Below, one piece after another: positions 37,861-47,569 of a stretch of 64,000 bases of DNA; positions within the stretch are counted from its first letter, which is position 1, and each line of letters begins with the position of its first letter. The stretch is from Candidatus Obscuribacter sp. (lineage in GTDB: Bacteria > Cyanobacteriota > Vampirovibrionia > Obscuribacterales > Obscuribacteraceae): NCBI GenBank assembly GCA_016712465.1, contig JADJQZ010000009.1, positions 1-64,000 on the forward strand, written 5' to 3'. The notes under the pieces are model-generated. The model searched no databases and was not told where the DNA came from. It worked only from the letters and a program-made list of their open reading frames with translations. The translations under genes and the position numbers were made by a program.

Positions 37861-37926
37861 TCCGAAACAGAAAAAGCCTACTTTCGGACGGTGAAAACTG
37901 CCCGGCCCGAAACCGTTCCCTTTCGG
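37861..37926. promoter_or_regulatory. res-like recombination site or operator
   Basis: Two spaced inverted-repeat units share the same arms: TCCGAAA...TTTCGGA (28 bp, 37861-37888) and CCGAAA...TTTCGG (20 bp, 37907-37926). They begin 40 bp upstream of the serine recombinase start. Resolvase res sites are clusters of such inverted arms next to their gene, and also serve as its operator. Confidence 0.6.
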
Positions 37927-38420
37927 ACTGCTTCTCATACTCGGGTATGAATTGGGGAATCATTTGGAAAATTCAAGCCCATTGAGTCTTGCAGGAACTG
38001 GACTCTGCCATTCAATTCGCAAAGTCACAGTACTGATTGAAGGGAAGACACTGCCATTATCTCAGTCCAGAGTTGATATCCAAAAGGCTTTTGATAAAGG
38101 CTCCGATTGGGGAAACACCTTACCAACTGTTCTTTCCAATTATCGAACTCAGTTCTGGAGTGCTAAGCTGAAACGATGAGAAAAGCGCTACTAATTATTT
38201 ATTTGAGTTTGTTTGGTGTTTGCTTGAGTGCAGAGGCTAAATCTGGATTTGAAACCGTACAGGTTATCAAACACGTACGCTGCCCAAGAAGTGACTGGCC
38301 ACCGCATAACTGTGTATTCCGCTGATGTCGGCAGTGAATTCCGGAAAAGTCGCGGCACCGGATTCCGGAAAGTGGCGGCAGCTTGCCATGAGCAACTGTT
38401 CTCTTGACGAAGGCTGGTGG

Positions 38421-39157
38421 TCACTTCGGTCCTTTGGATTTGCGCATTGATTCTCCTTTGAGAATTAGTCGATGAGAGTTATGTACCACGCGGTCGAGAA
38501 TTGCATCGGCAATTGTGGGATCGCCAATCGTGTCATGCCAGTTCTCGATAGGGAGCTGGCTGACGATGATTGTCGAACTTTTTTTTCGTAGCGGTCATCT
38601 GTGATTTCGAGGAGGTCGCGCCTCTGCTCGTCGTTTAGAGTTTCCAAAGCGAAGTCATCAATTACAAGGAGTGCCTTCTTAGAAATCAGGCTCAGCAGCT
38701 TGTTGTAGCGCCCAGTTGCCTTTGCCACAGCAAGGTCATGAAAGAGCCTGGAGGAACGCTGGTAGAGAGATGAGTGCCCTTCGCGGCAGGCTTTCTGTGC
38801 GAGGGCGCAAGCGATGTAGCTTTTACCGACGCCGGTTGGTCCGCTGATTAGGATGTTTTGATGGAGCATGAGCCACTGACAGGAGCAGAGAGAAGACCAC
38901 AGGGTCTTGTCCAGACTTCTTGGAGCGCGAAGATTGACGTCCTCAACACAGGCATCCAGTCGAATTTTGGCGGTTTTGAGTCGAGACTTTAGACGTAGGT
39001 TTTCGCGAAGGGCGAGTTCAGCATCAACGAGAAGGCCGACTCGATCCTCAAATGGAAGGTCGAGAGCCTCAGCCTGATGCATTTGTGCTTCCATGGCTCT
39101 CGCCATGCCGAAGAGTTTCAGATTCCGAAGATTCTCCGTTGTGGGATGAATGAGCAT
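38421..39157 (-). pseudogene. istB: IS21 helper ATPase IstB, one frameshift
   Basis: Walker A ILISGPTGVGKSYIACALAQ and Walker B ALLVIDDFAL are intact. After EITDDRYEKK the frame is lost at a run of eight T (38579-38586). One more base would restore the usual IstB ending, whose last codons (RLILKGESMRKSKGPK) are readable down to 38421. The start overlaps the istA end by 40 bases. A single homopolymer error is a likely cause, so the element may really be functional. Confidence 0.88.
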
Positions 39158-40719
39158 TTTCGTTCTCCCTTTTCGTTAGGGGCGCTGAAAGCTTGGGCAC
39201 CGCGAATGTGCGAGTGAATAATCTTTAGTTGTATGGGAGCGTCAACGAACCGTCTCCGGTCTTGCTGGTTTTGAAGGATTAACCGCACCGCCTTAAATGA
39301 AGTTGCGCGGACAGACAGGGCAACGGACGATGCCTTTTCCAGCCGGTCGGCGCCGAACTCTTTTGCAAGACTGAGAATACCCAGACATGTTCGAAAAGAT
39401 TGCTGCGGAAATTCTCTGGAGGCAAGGACTGTGGATATCAGTCGTTCAGTGCTTGGTCCAATCTTCTGAGCCCAGGCGGTGAAACGCTCGGGCGTCCAAT
39501 CGAGAAGGAAGGCGTGATTCGCGGGCATGTGCTCGCGCTGTGTGGCAGGTTTTCGCTTGTCAATGAGCCTGGGGTGACTAGCAATTCTTTGACCTTTGTA
39601 GAAGACCTCAAGCGTCCTGTAATTGAGGCGATATTCAATTTTCTTTCCGACGTATTGGTATGGAACACTGTAGCGGTAGCCATTCAAGTCAATGTGGTAA
39701 TCGAGAAAGACCTTAGCTTTGCCCACCTGAGTGTATTCGTACGGTGTGAGAGGCAGAGGGCGAAGAGCCGGTCTATCAACCAGCTCATACTGCGAGCGCC
39801 TGGAGCCGGGCATCTTCTTGAATGGACGAGAGTTCAACTTTTCGAGAAGTTCAGCAATGGCGAGATTTAGTTCAGGAAGGCTGAAGAACGTCTGGTCTTT
39901 CAGAACTGCGATTATCCATCTGGTCGCCATTTTCACCGCAGCTTCCACTTTTGCTTTGTCCTTGGGTTTGCGGACCCGGGCGGGGATCACTGCCAGATTG
40001 AAGTGGTCGGCCATGTGCTGAAAATCCATATGAACATCAGGCTCATATGGACATGCTTTGGTGATTACCGCCTTAGGATTGTCGGGAACGACTACTGCTG
40101 GGCATCCGCGAAAGTAGGTGAAAGCATCGGCATGGCCGATGCACCAAGCCTCCGAGTTCTCGGAGTAAAACGCTCTTGCAAAAGTGTAGCTGCTGGCGCC
40201 CAGGCAACAGACAAACAGATGAGCACTTTCGACTTCACCGGTATGCCGGTTCGTGATTCGCAGAGTGCTGCCGGCGAAATCAGAAAAAGCCTTTTCTCCA
40301 GCAAGATGCTCCTGACGCATTACCAGGTCAACATGTTTGCTCCATTCTTGAAACAGTTCACAGAAGTAGGAGTATTGGTAGCCGTGCGGATTAGAAGAGA
40401 TGTAGCGCTGCCATTCGAGTGCTAGCGACATTCCCTTATGCGATTTGAGACTTCGGGCGACTTCGCTGAAATCCGGAAGAGGTCGCTCTGTCTTCGGGCG
40501 TCCGACACGTGCAAACAGAAGATTCTCTAGAGCCGCATCATCCAACTCTGGAGCGAGCGGCCAAGAAAGTCCAGCTGCCTGCGCTTTTAACAGGTAGTCC
40601 TGAACTGTGGAACGGGCAATATTGCAGCTAGCAGCGACTTCACCAGGTCTGAGACCCAGACCCCAAGACAGTCGCAGAATCTCACGAATTTTTCGCACAC
40701 TCAACCTCACAGTAGCCAT
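39118..40719 (-). CDS. istA: IS21 transposase IstA
   Basis: The 533-residue protein is uninterrupted. It has an N-terminal HTH (VRKIREILRLSWGLGLRPGEVAASCNIARSTVQDYL), the DDE core with KAFSDFAG and AVVVPDNPKAVITKACPYEPD, and KPKDKAKVEAAV near residue 255, then the C-terminal Mu-like domain. It catalyses cut-and-insert transposition with IstB. Its closest relative in the window is the frameshifted copy at 5889-7540. Confidence 0.95.
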   Translation of the reverse strand: MATVRLSVRKIREILRLSWGLGLRPGEVAASCNIARSTVQDYLLKAQAAGLSWPLAPELDDAALENLLFARVGRPKTERPLPDFSEVARSLKSHKGMSLALEWQRYISSNPHGYQYSYFCELFQEWSKHVDLVMRQEHLAGEKAFSDFAGSTLRITNRHTGEVESAHLFVCCLGASSYTFARAFYSENSEAWCIGHADAFTYFRGCPAVVVPDNPKAVITKACPYEPDVHMDFQHMADHFNLAVIPARVRKPKDKAKVEAAVKMATRWIIAVLKDQTFFSLPELNLAIAELLEKLNSRPFKKMPGSRRSQYELVDRPALRPLPLTPYEYTQVGKAKVFLDYHIDLNGYRYSVPYQYVGKKIEYRLNYRTLEVFYKGQRIASHPRLIDKRKPATQREHMPANHAFLLDWTPERFTAWAQKIGPSTERLISTVLASREFPQQSFRTCLGILSLAKEFGADRLEKASSVALSVRATSFKAVRLILQNQQDRRRFVDAPIQLKIIHSHIRGAQAFSAPNEKGERKCSFIPQRRIFGI

Positions 40720-42136
40720 TTCAAATTTCTCTTTCTAGTGAGTCAACCCACTGAAAGAGTCAGGTCTGATCAAGCCTGCGTCAATTGAGAACTAGAAATT
40801 TTGATTTATTTGCCGCTGACAAGCTGCCGGGAATTAGCGGAATCGGGTGCCGCGACTTTCCGGATTCTGCTGCCGACAATTAGCGGAATTAGGTGCCGGG
40901 AGTTTCCGGAATTTACAGCATAACTATGTCCCGCCTGTAACTTATCCAACCGGCGGTCTGTTTTTTGAACTGGAAGATGGTCAAGTTTGTTTCATCACCA
41001 GCGCTCAGTATAGGCGTTTGCGAGCTTCTTTAGAAGACGGAACAAAGGAGTCTTCTGAAAAGTTTCTGTTCTGGAATCCCAAAACTCGAAGTAAGAGAAC
41101 GCTACGGTCCGAGATAAGATTCATGGGAGAAGACTGCATTACGGTGAATGGTAAGCCCGTAACGCGTAACTCGTTAGAGCGCCTTCGCCTTAGTAAGGAG
41201 TGGGAAAAAGTTCTAAAAGGGACTTGGCCTGTTGGGTGCTCCATAGTGAATTTAGGCAAGGGGCGATTTTTAATAAGTGGTGGGTTGAGGATGGATCCTT
41301 ATGGCACCGGGCCGTTGTTTATACAAAAAGCCTCCGTCTACAATTCTCAGTCAAATTCTGTTGAAAAAACACTTCCAATGTTGGTTGGCAGAGCATTTCA
41401 TAGCAGCATTTTGTTAGACAATGGAACCGTATTTTGCGTTGGTGGAGAAGCCGAGAACATGATTGAGAATCGGACCAATTCAGCAGAAATTGTGGATATT
41501 AGGAAGGAAAGGATTATTGGTGTAGGAGACAGGCTACCAATAGGTCTCGCGCATGCCACGATCTGTAAGGATACAGAAGGAAACCCAATTATTTTTGGAG
41601 GAAAGCCATACATAGGGTTTTCTTCAAAAAGCATTATCCGTTTTGATTTGGCTTCAGGAAAGTTTGATGAAGCTGGCACTCTTAAGGTAGGCAGACACTG
41701 TGTGCGGACAGCAAGAACATTGCCGGGAGGGCAAGAAGTAAAGCTCACACATGTAATTGAGAATTACGTAGAGCGGCTGAGTACTGGTCAGTATATTTTA
41801 GATGGTGGGGTATGCATTGAGCCAAGTGCCGTAGCAGATTTCGCATCTGGAGATAGAGATGATGCGGAAATACTCCGAATCCGGAAGGATTGAGAAGATG
41901 AATTTGACCTATGGTGAGACGATTCGCCCAAAGATGGACCATTTGCTCCCGGAAACGGGTTTACTCGTACCACCTGCGATTGTTTCCAGCCTTGTGTGAC
42001 TTTGCTCTTTATTTGGCAGACTTTTTTGCACATTGTTTGCCTGAAATTGGCGATTTACGGGCATTTGAACATTGGGTTTCTGGCAAATAATTCGCCAGAC
42101 CTCGCCATTTAATCAGCAAAGTCACAGGTTAAAGGG

Positions 42137-43249
42137 ATGAAAAACTCGCAATTGATTATTGTTTTAGGTTTGCTCGGTGTTTGTGTTAACGCTGAGGCCA
42201 AGCCAGGATTCGAAACTGTGCAGGTGATAAAGCACGCACGGTACCCTAGAAGTGAGTGGCCAGCAGGTAGCTACTGTGCTCCGCATACATATGCTTGCGG
42301 TGGCTTATTCTTTGAATTAGAAGATGGTCAAGTGTGTTTCTTTACCAGCTCTCAATATAAGCGCTTTAGAGCGGCGCTACAGGACGGAACAAGTAAAGCC
42401 TCGGAGAAGATTCTCTTCTGGAACCCAAAAACTCGAAAGAGTAAAACGGTACTGGCTTCGATTGAATTTCAGGGATCCGACCATATAAGTGTCAACGGAA
42501 GCCCCGTAATGGCAAAGTCGATGGAGCGACTGAGGCTTACAAAGGACTGGGAAAAGATTTCGAAAAAAGCATGGCCGGTTGGATGTTCCGCAGTTAATTT
42601 GGGAGAGGGTAAATTTCTAATAACAGGAGGAATGAATGATGATGATGCCAGCGGTTGGCTGTACTTATCACGTGCAGTAGTCTACAACTCGACAACGGAT
42701 TCAATTGAGAAAGAGTTCAAGATGTTCCAGGGAAGGGCTTACCATAGCGCTGTCTTGTTGCCAAACAAAACAGTATTTTGTGTAGGAGGTCTGGCCATGT
42801 CGGACTCAGGACCGACATATGCTACCGATTCAGCAGAAATTATTGACGTTCAAAACAACAAAATAATTTCAGTGCCAGCTAAATTACCGGTAGGTCTCGT
42901 TGATACTACAATCTGTAAGGATTTAGAAGGAAACCCTATTATTTGGGGGGGACTACCGCTGACATTGACGGGATTTTCTTCAGCTAGAATATTCCGTTAT
43001 GAGTTAGCGTCGGGACGGTTTGTTCAAGCTGGATCTCTAAAGACAGGGAGACACTTTGGTCGTGCAGCAAGGGTATCTGCGAAAAAAGGAGAACCGAAGT
43101 TAACAGAAGTAACTGAGGATTGCGCAGAGAGGCTCAGTAGTGGACAGTATGTTATAGATGGCGGAGTATACATACAAGCGAGCCCCATAGCCGATTCTGC
43201 AAGCGGCCATAGAGATACAGCCGAAGTGGTTCAATTTCGAGCGAATTGA
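42137..43249 (+). CDS. Secreted Kelch-like repeat protein
   Basis: The 370-residue protein has a signal peptide (MKNSQLIIVLGLLGVCVNAEA), then about five repeats ending in GG followed by a hydrophobic strand (EGKFLITGGM, KTVFCVGGL, NPIIWGGLP, GQYVIDGGV), the mark of a Kelch/galactose-oxidase beta-propeller. It is exported to the periplasm or surface; ligand unknown. It is a tandem paralog of the split gene before it, over 50% alike by eye. AAAGGG precedes the ATG. Confidence 0.85.
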   Translation: MKNSQLIIVLGLLGVCVNAEAKPGFETVQVIKHARYPRSEWPAGSYCAPHTYACGGLFFELEDGQVCFFTSSQYKRFRAALQDGTSKASEKILFWNPKTRKSKTVLASIEFQGSDHISVNGSPVMAKSMERLRLTKDWEKISKKAWPVGCSAVNLGEGKFLITGGMNDDDASGWLYLSRAVVYNSTTDSIEKEFKMFQGRAYHSAVLLPNKTVFCVGGLAMSDSGPTYATDSAEIIDVQNNKIISVPAKLPVGLVDTTICKDLEGNPIIWGGLPLTLTGFSSARIFRYELASGRFVQAGSLKTGRHFGRAARVSAKKGEPKLTEVTEDCAERLSSGQYVIDGGVYIQASPIADSASGHRDTAEVVQFRAN

Positions 43250-43643
43250 ACCACTTCCAAGGCGAACGATATGCTCCACTCAGGATAGTTAGTTCCAGAA
43301 AATCAGGCGTTTGCACGCAGACGCCCTCTTCACCAGATACCTAAATGTTAATCACAATCACAAGAATCAGGTACTAGCCAGGAGCGTCATTGGCGTACTC
43401 TCTCAAGCGATAGGCTGTGTCTTCCCACTGTCCATAGTGGTCAATAGAGTTTTGCGCATCATTGTGAATTCCAGCATTGATCGCTGGTGCTGTTCCACTG
43501 ACCGTGGACATATAGAGGGGCGGCAACGATTCGCGTAAAAATGGGCCATTTTCTTCTTTGAAAGCCACTTCCGCGCCCAATACTTCAAGCTCTCGGGATT
43601 CCTTACTTGGAGTTAAGCAAAAGGCGGCGCACTGACGTTCTGC

Positions 43644-44180
43644 TTATCGATAACTGCCGAGCAATTTCGGCTTTCGAAACCCCTGGGCAAATAGTTTTCG
43701 CACCTTGGTGGCATATTTGGTGACTGATGCGGGTCGCCCATGACGTTTCCCTCGCTTTCTGGCATAGGCAATTCCGGCTTTAACTCGTTCTCTTAAGAGT
43801 TCCCTTTCAAAATTGGCAAAGACTGTCAGCAAACCGGCCACGGCTCGCCCCACTGGGGAGCTCAGATCAACGGCTCTGTCAGCGACACAAAAATTACATC
43901 AAGGTCTGTCAGTTCTTTCATGGTCATGAACAGGTCATGAATAGACCGCCCCAGCGATCCAACTTCCAGACCAGAACCACGTCAATTTCCCGTCTTCGCG
44001 CAGCATCCATCACCTGTTCGCGCTTTTTGCGCTCTTTGACTCCAGAACCAATGTCCTCAACTTCTAGGGCGACCTTCCAGTTGCGTGCTCGAACATACTT
44101 GCGCAGGGCTTTAGCTGCATAGGTAGGGTTCTCTGCTCGTTTGTCGAAACTCTTGCGTATATACCGACACGCATTTATGC
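43644..44180 (-). pseudogene. tnpR: Tn3 resolvase (serine recombinase), frameshifted
   Basis: The pieces read YIRKSFDKRAENPTYAAKAL, then RREIDVVLVWKLDRWGGL; next, in other frames, MKELTDLDVIFVSLTEPL and LTVFANFERELLRERVKAGIAYARKRGKRHGRPASV. This is the normal order of a serine resolvase. At least two frameshifts (near 43940 and 43860) separate them. It lies divergent to tnpA, as in Tn3. The start is uncertain. Confidence 0.75.
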
Positions 44181-44336
44181 ATATCTCCAGGGGGCTAAAA
44201 ACCCCATTAAAGCTGTCTTCGAAAAGACTGAAATTTGGCGGGTCTAATTTTGCCAAAATGTCATGGACATAAACTTTAGTTTTTGTCCGCCCCTCCCTAT
44301 AACCATATACCCCCGGGGAAGCAAACAGTGCCCAGT

Positions 44337-47312
44337 ATGCACGAAACAGCCTATCCACGGCTGAAGAGTTCCATTTCTAAGAAGGAACTCGAACGATACT
44401 ACACCCCGACTGAGGCTGAATTAGCCATGGCCTTGGGATCGGCCTCTGGTAACACCGGCCGCCTGTCTTTTCTCGTTCTGCTTAAGACGTTTCAGCGCCT
44501 GGGTTATTTTGAGATGGTATCGGACGTGCCCGAGCGGATCGTTGCACACCTGGCACGTCAACTAAATCTGAGAAAGTCGCCCAGCCTGGCTGAATATGAT
44601 GACTCAGGCACCCGGCGCCGGCACGTTGCTTCTATCCGGGAATTCCTTCAAGTAAAGGCTTTTGATGAAACTGCGCGTAAAGCTTTGCTGGATGCTACCA
44701 GGGAAGCAGCGCTTACAAAGGAGGACCTTGCCGATATCATAAATGTCGGCATTGAAGAACTGGTGCGCCTGCGCTTTGAGCTGCCGGCATTTAGCACCAT
44801 TCATAGAACTGCTCAGTATGCCAAGACACAGGTCAATAAGCAAATCTATGGCCAAGTCACTGCTGAACTGGGAAGCCGGGGCCGTGAACTTATCAATGCT
44901 CTCCTAAAGGTTCATCCTGGAAAGATTCGATCAGAGTGGGATTCTCTGAAGAATGAGCCTGGAAAGCCAACGGTAAAGAATATTGGTAAATTGGTAAATC
45001 AGCTTGAGTGGCTCAAAAAGTGGTACTTGGATTTAACGGCCCTGGGCAATCTGCCCGATGTAAAGCTTCGTCATTTTGCCGCAGAGGCAAAGAGCCTTGA
45101 TACAGCGCGCATGCAGGAGTTAGAGGAGACAAAACGCTTTACCCTGGCAAGTGCTTTATTGAAGATGCTGGTGTCACGGCGGCTGGACGATCTCGCGGAA
45201 GTTCTGATTCGACGGATTCAAAAGATCCACACCAAGGGCAAAGAAGCTCTGGCTGAGCATAGAGCCAAGCATCAAGCCGAGACAGATGCTCTTATCGGAA
45301 AGCTACACAATATCCTCGTTGCTTTGCGAGACTCTGACGGATCGCGTGCGCGCCAGCGCTTAGAGGCTGTCGAAAACGCGGCCGGCGCAGACACTGAAGA
45401 ATCAATCCAGCGTTGTGAAGCACACGAAGCTTTCGCAGGCGACAACTATGCACCGTTTCTATGGCGTTTCCACAAAGGTCACAGAACGGTGCTATTCAGG
45501 CTTCTTGATAATATCGAGCTGAAATCAACATCATCAGACAAATCGACTGAGGCTGCCATTCAGTTCATTCTTGAACACCGCTCCAGCAAAGCAGATCGAC
45601 TCAGCGCAGAGGGACTTGATCTCTCTTGGGTGTCTGGCAAGTGGTGGCGGGTACTGTCAGAAAGGCAGAAAGAGAAGAATGATGGAACTGTCGACCGGCG
45701 CCACTTTGAAGTGTGCGTCTTCTCTCAGATCATGCACGAGCTGAAGAGCGGCGATCTTTGTATTCCTGGCAGTGACCAATATTCCGATTACGCCGAGCAG
45801 CTCGTTTCCTGGAGTGAGTACAACAAAACAATTGGGCAGTATTGCGAACAGGCGGGCTTGTCACCAGACAGCGGTCAATTTATTACCGCTCTAAAGCACC
45901 AGCTGGCAAGCATCGCCGAAGCCGTGGATAAGGATTTCCCAGAGAATTCGTCATTGCGGATTGAGAACGGCGAGCCCATATTAACGAAGGGGACTAAGAA
46001 ACAAGAGTCTCCGCAGCTCGCGAAACTAGAGCAATTGATCAGCGAGAAGTTAGAACATGTCAGTATTCTCGATGTGCTGGCAGACAGTGAATACTGGTTG
46101 AATTGGACCAGGCTCCTTGGTCCATTGTCTGGCCCATGATGCAAAGTTAGAGAATCCCAAGCCTCGTTATGTAGCAACTGTTTTTGCCTACGGCTGTGGG
46201 TTGGGACCATCCCAAACAGCCCGGTCGCTGAAGATAATAGACCGTCGGCAGATAGCCTGGATAAATCAGCGTCACGTGACAGAGGAGATGCTCGACAGGA
46301 TAATCACGGAAATCATCAATAAGTACAATAAATTTGCGTTGCCAAAAATATGGGGCTCAGGGAAAAGCGCCTCTGCCGATGGCACGAAGTGGGACCTGTA
46401 TGAGCAAAACCTCCTTTCCGAATATCACATCCGCTATGGCGGCTACGGCGGCTTAGGCTATTACCACGTTTCGGACACCTACATTGCTCTCTTCAGCCAC
46501 TTTATCCCCTGCGGAGTTTGGGAAGCGGTCTACATTCTGGATGGGTTGCTCAAAAATGAATCAGATATTCAACCCGACACACTGCACGCCGATACGCAAG
46601 GACAGAGCACCCCTGTCTTCGGACTGGCTATTTGCTTGGCATAAACCTGATGCCGCGGATTCGCAATTGGAAAGACCTCAAGTTATTCAGACCCAGCAAA
46701 GACACTAAGTATGAGCATATTGATGAGCTTTTCACAGACACCATTGATTGGGCTTTGATCGAAAACCTCCTGCCAGACCTGCTTAGGATTGTGCTTTCGA
46801 TCAAAGCTGGGCGAGTCAGTGCGTCAACCATTCTTCGGAGACTGGGCACTTATAGCCGCAAGAACAAGCTTTATTCGGCCTTTGCCGAGCTTGGCGGGCA
46901 ACAAGAACCATATTCTTACTGAAGTACATCTCTGATACTGAGCTGCGATCCACGATTACCGCCGCAACAAACAAGAGTGAGCAATTCAATGATTTCATAA
47001 AATGGATCAGATTTGGCGCTGACGGAGTGATTCAAGAAAACGATCGGGATGAACAGCGGAAGCTCATCAAGTACAACCACTTGGTGGCAAACTGCTTGAT
47101 TCTCCACAACGTGTGCACTCTGACCCGCTTGCTGAGCCAGCTAGCGACGGAAGGACATAAGTTTGACGAAGCGACCATTGGGCCAGATCAGCCCATACAT
47201 CCGCGAACACATCAATCGGTTTGGCGATTACGTGCTCAATATGGATCGCGGACAACCATTTCCAACCTACGAGCTTGGCTTAAAGAACAAAAAGTTCGCT
47301 AATGCTGGCTAA
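44337..47312 (+). pseudogene. tnpA: Tn3-family transposase TnpA, frameshifted
   Basis: About 990 codons in four successive frames. The first (44337-46139) covers the N-terminal domains, from LTTPTEAELAMA-like ERYYTPTEAELAMALG onward. The second (46140-46644) includes ASADGTKWDLYEQNL and DTYIALFSHFIPCGVWEAVYILDGLL with DDE-core acids. The third has HIDELFTDTIDWALIENLLPDLLRIVLSIKAGR and the fourth SEQFNDFIKWIRFGADGVI and NHLVANCLILHNV, classic Tn3 C-terminal motifs, to a stop at 47312. Three or more indels inactivate it unless they are sequencing errors. Confidence 0.88.
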
Positions 47313-47569
47313 TTGCCAGGTTTGCTGGCTTCCCAAGAGCGAAATGGCCCATTTTTACGCGAATCGTTGCCATACCTCATATAACCTCGATAGCCTACAG
47401 AACGAAGGAGGTATCGGACGTAGTTATTGAAGTTTGTTCCAGTCACCAATAAACCAGCAGACTTAGGTGCAAGTGACTAGTTGCCATCCCGCTGCACGAC
47501 ACCGCATTAGGGAAAAACAGAACGCTATCTTAGCCAGAGCAGCGAAGAAAACCCTCAGAACAACACAGA

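Larger units (their letters stand above)
38311..40917 (-). mobile_element. IS21-family insertion sequence inside the Kelch gene
   Basis: The 2607-bp element begins TGTGTATTCC and ends GGAATTTACA, bounded by the 7-bp duplication GCATAAC (38304-38310 and 40918-40924). Subterminal repeats of GGTGCCG...TTCCGG type lie at both ends. istA and istB are on the reverse strand; istA is intact and istB has one homopolymer frameshift. Its IstA is homologous to that in cas1, but the ends and sequence differ, so these are two related, separate IS types. Confidence 0.93.
38176..41893 (+). pseudogene. Secreted Kelch-like repeat protein, split by an IS21-family element
   Basis: The first 45 codons (38176-38310) encode a signal peptide (RKALLIIYLSLFGVCLSAEA) and SGFETVQVIKHVRCPRSDWPPHN. 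The rest (40925-41893) starts YVPPVTYPTGGLFFELEDG and contains Kelch-type units such as GRFLISGGL, GTVFCVGGE and GNPIIFGGKP. Removing the insert and one 7-bp duplication rejoins HN to YVPP in frame, giving about 367 residues that match the intact paralog at 42137-43249. It would have been an exported beta-propeller protein. ATG 38176 has no strong SD. Confidence 0.88.
43515..47378 (+). mobile_element. Tn3-family transposon with degraded genes
   Basis: 38-bp terminal inverted repeats (43515-43552 and 47341-47378, about 35 of 38 matching, core GGCAACGATTCGCG) are flanked by the 5-bp duplication ATATA (43510-43514 and 47379-47383), the standard Tn3 size. Inside are a serine recombinase gene (reverse) and a Tn3 tnpA (forward), both with frameshifts. 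No passenger gene is seen. The ends match those of the small element at 2179-2502. Confidence 0.93.
43374..47447 (-). pseudogene. Small gene split by the Tn3-family transposon
   Basis: Removing the transposon and one ATATA duplication joins TGTNFNNYVRYLLRSVGYRGY (from 47445 down) in frame to MSTVSGTAPAINAGIHNDAQ, with a stop at 43374. The frame opens after a stop near 47470; a GTG at 47447 would give about 68 residues. The clean joining supports a real coding frame before insertion. I do not recognise the product; it could itself be the 3' end of a larger, lost gene. Confidence 0.5.

Noticed and set aside
41894..42000. 33-codon frame after the first Kelch gene
   Set aside because: Short, no ribosome site and no identifiable product; may be a transposase scrap but unsupported.
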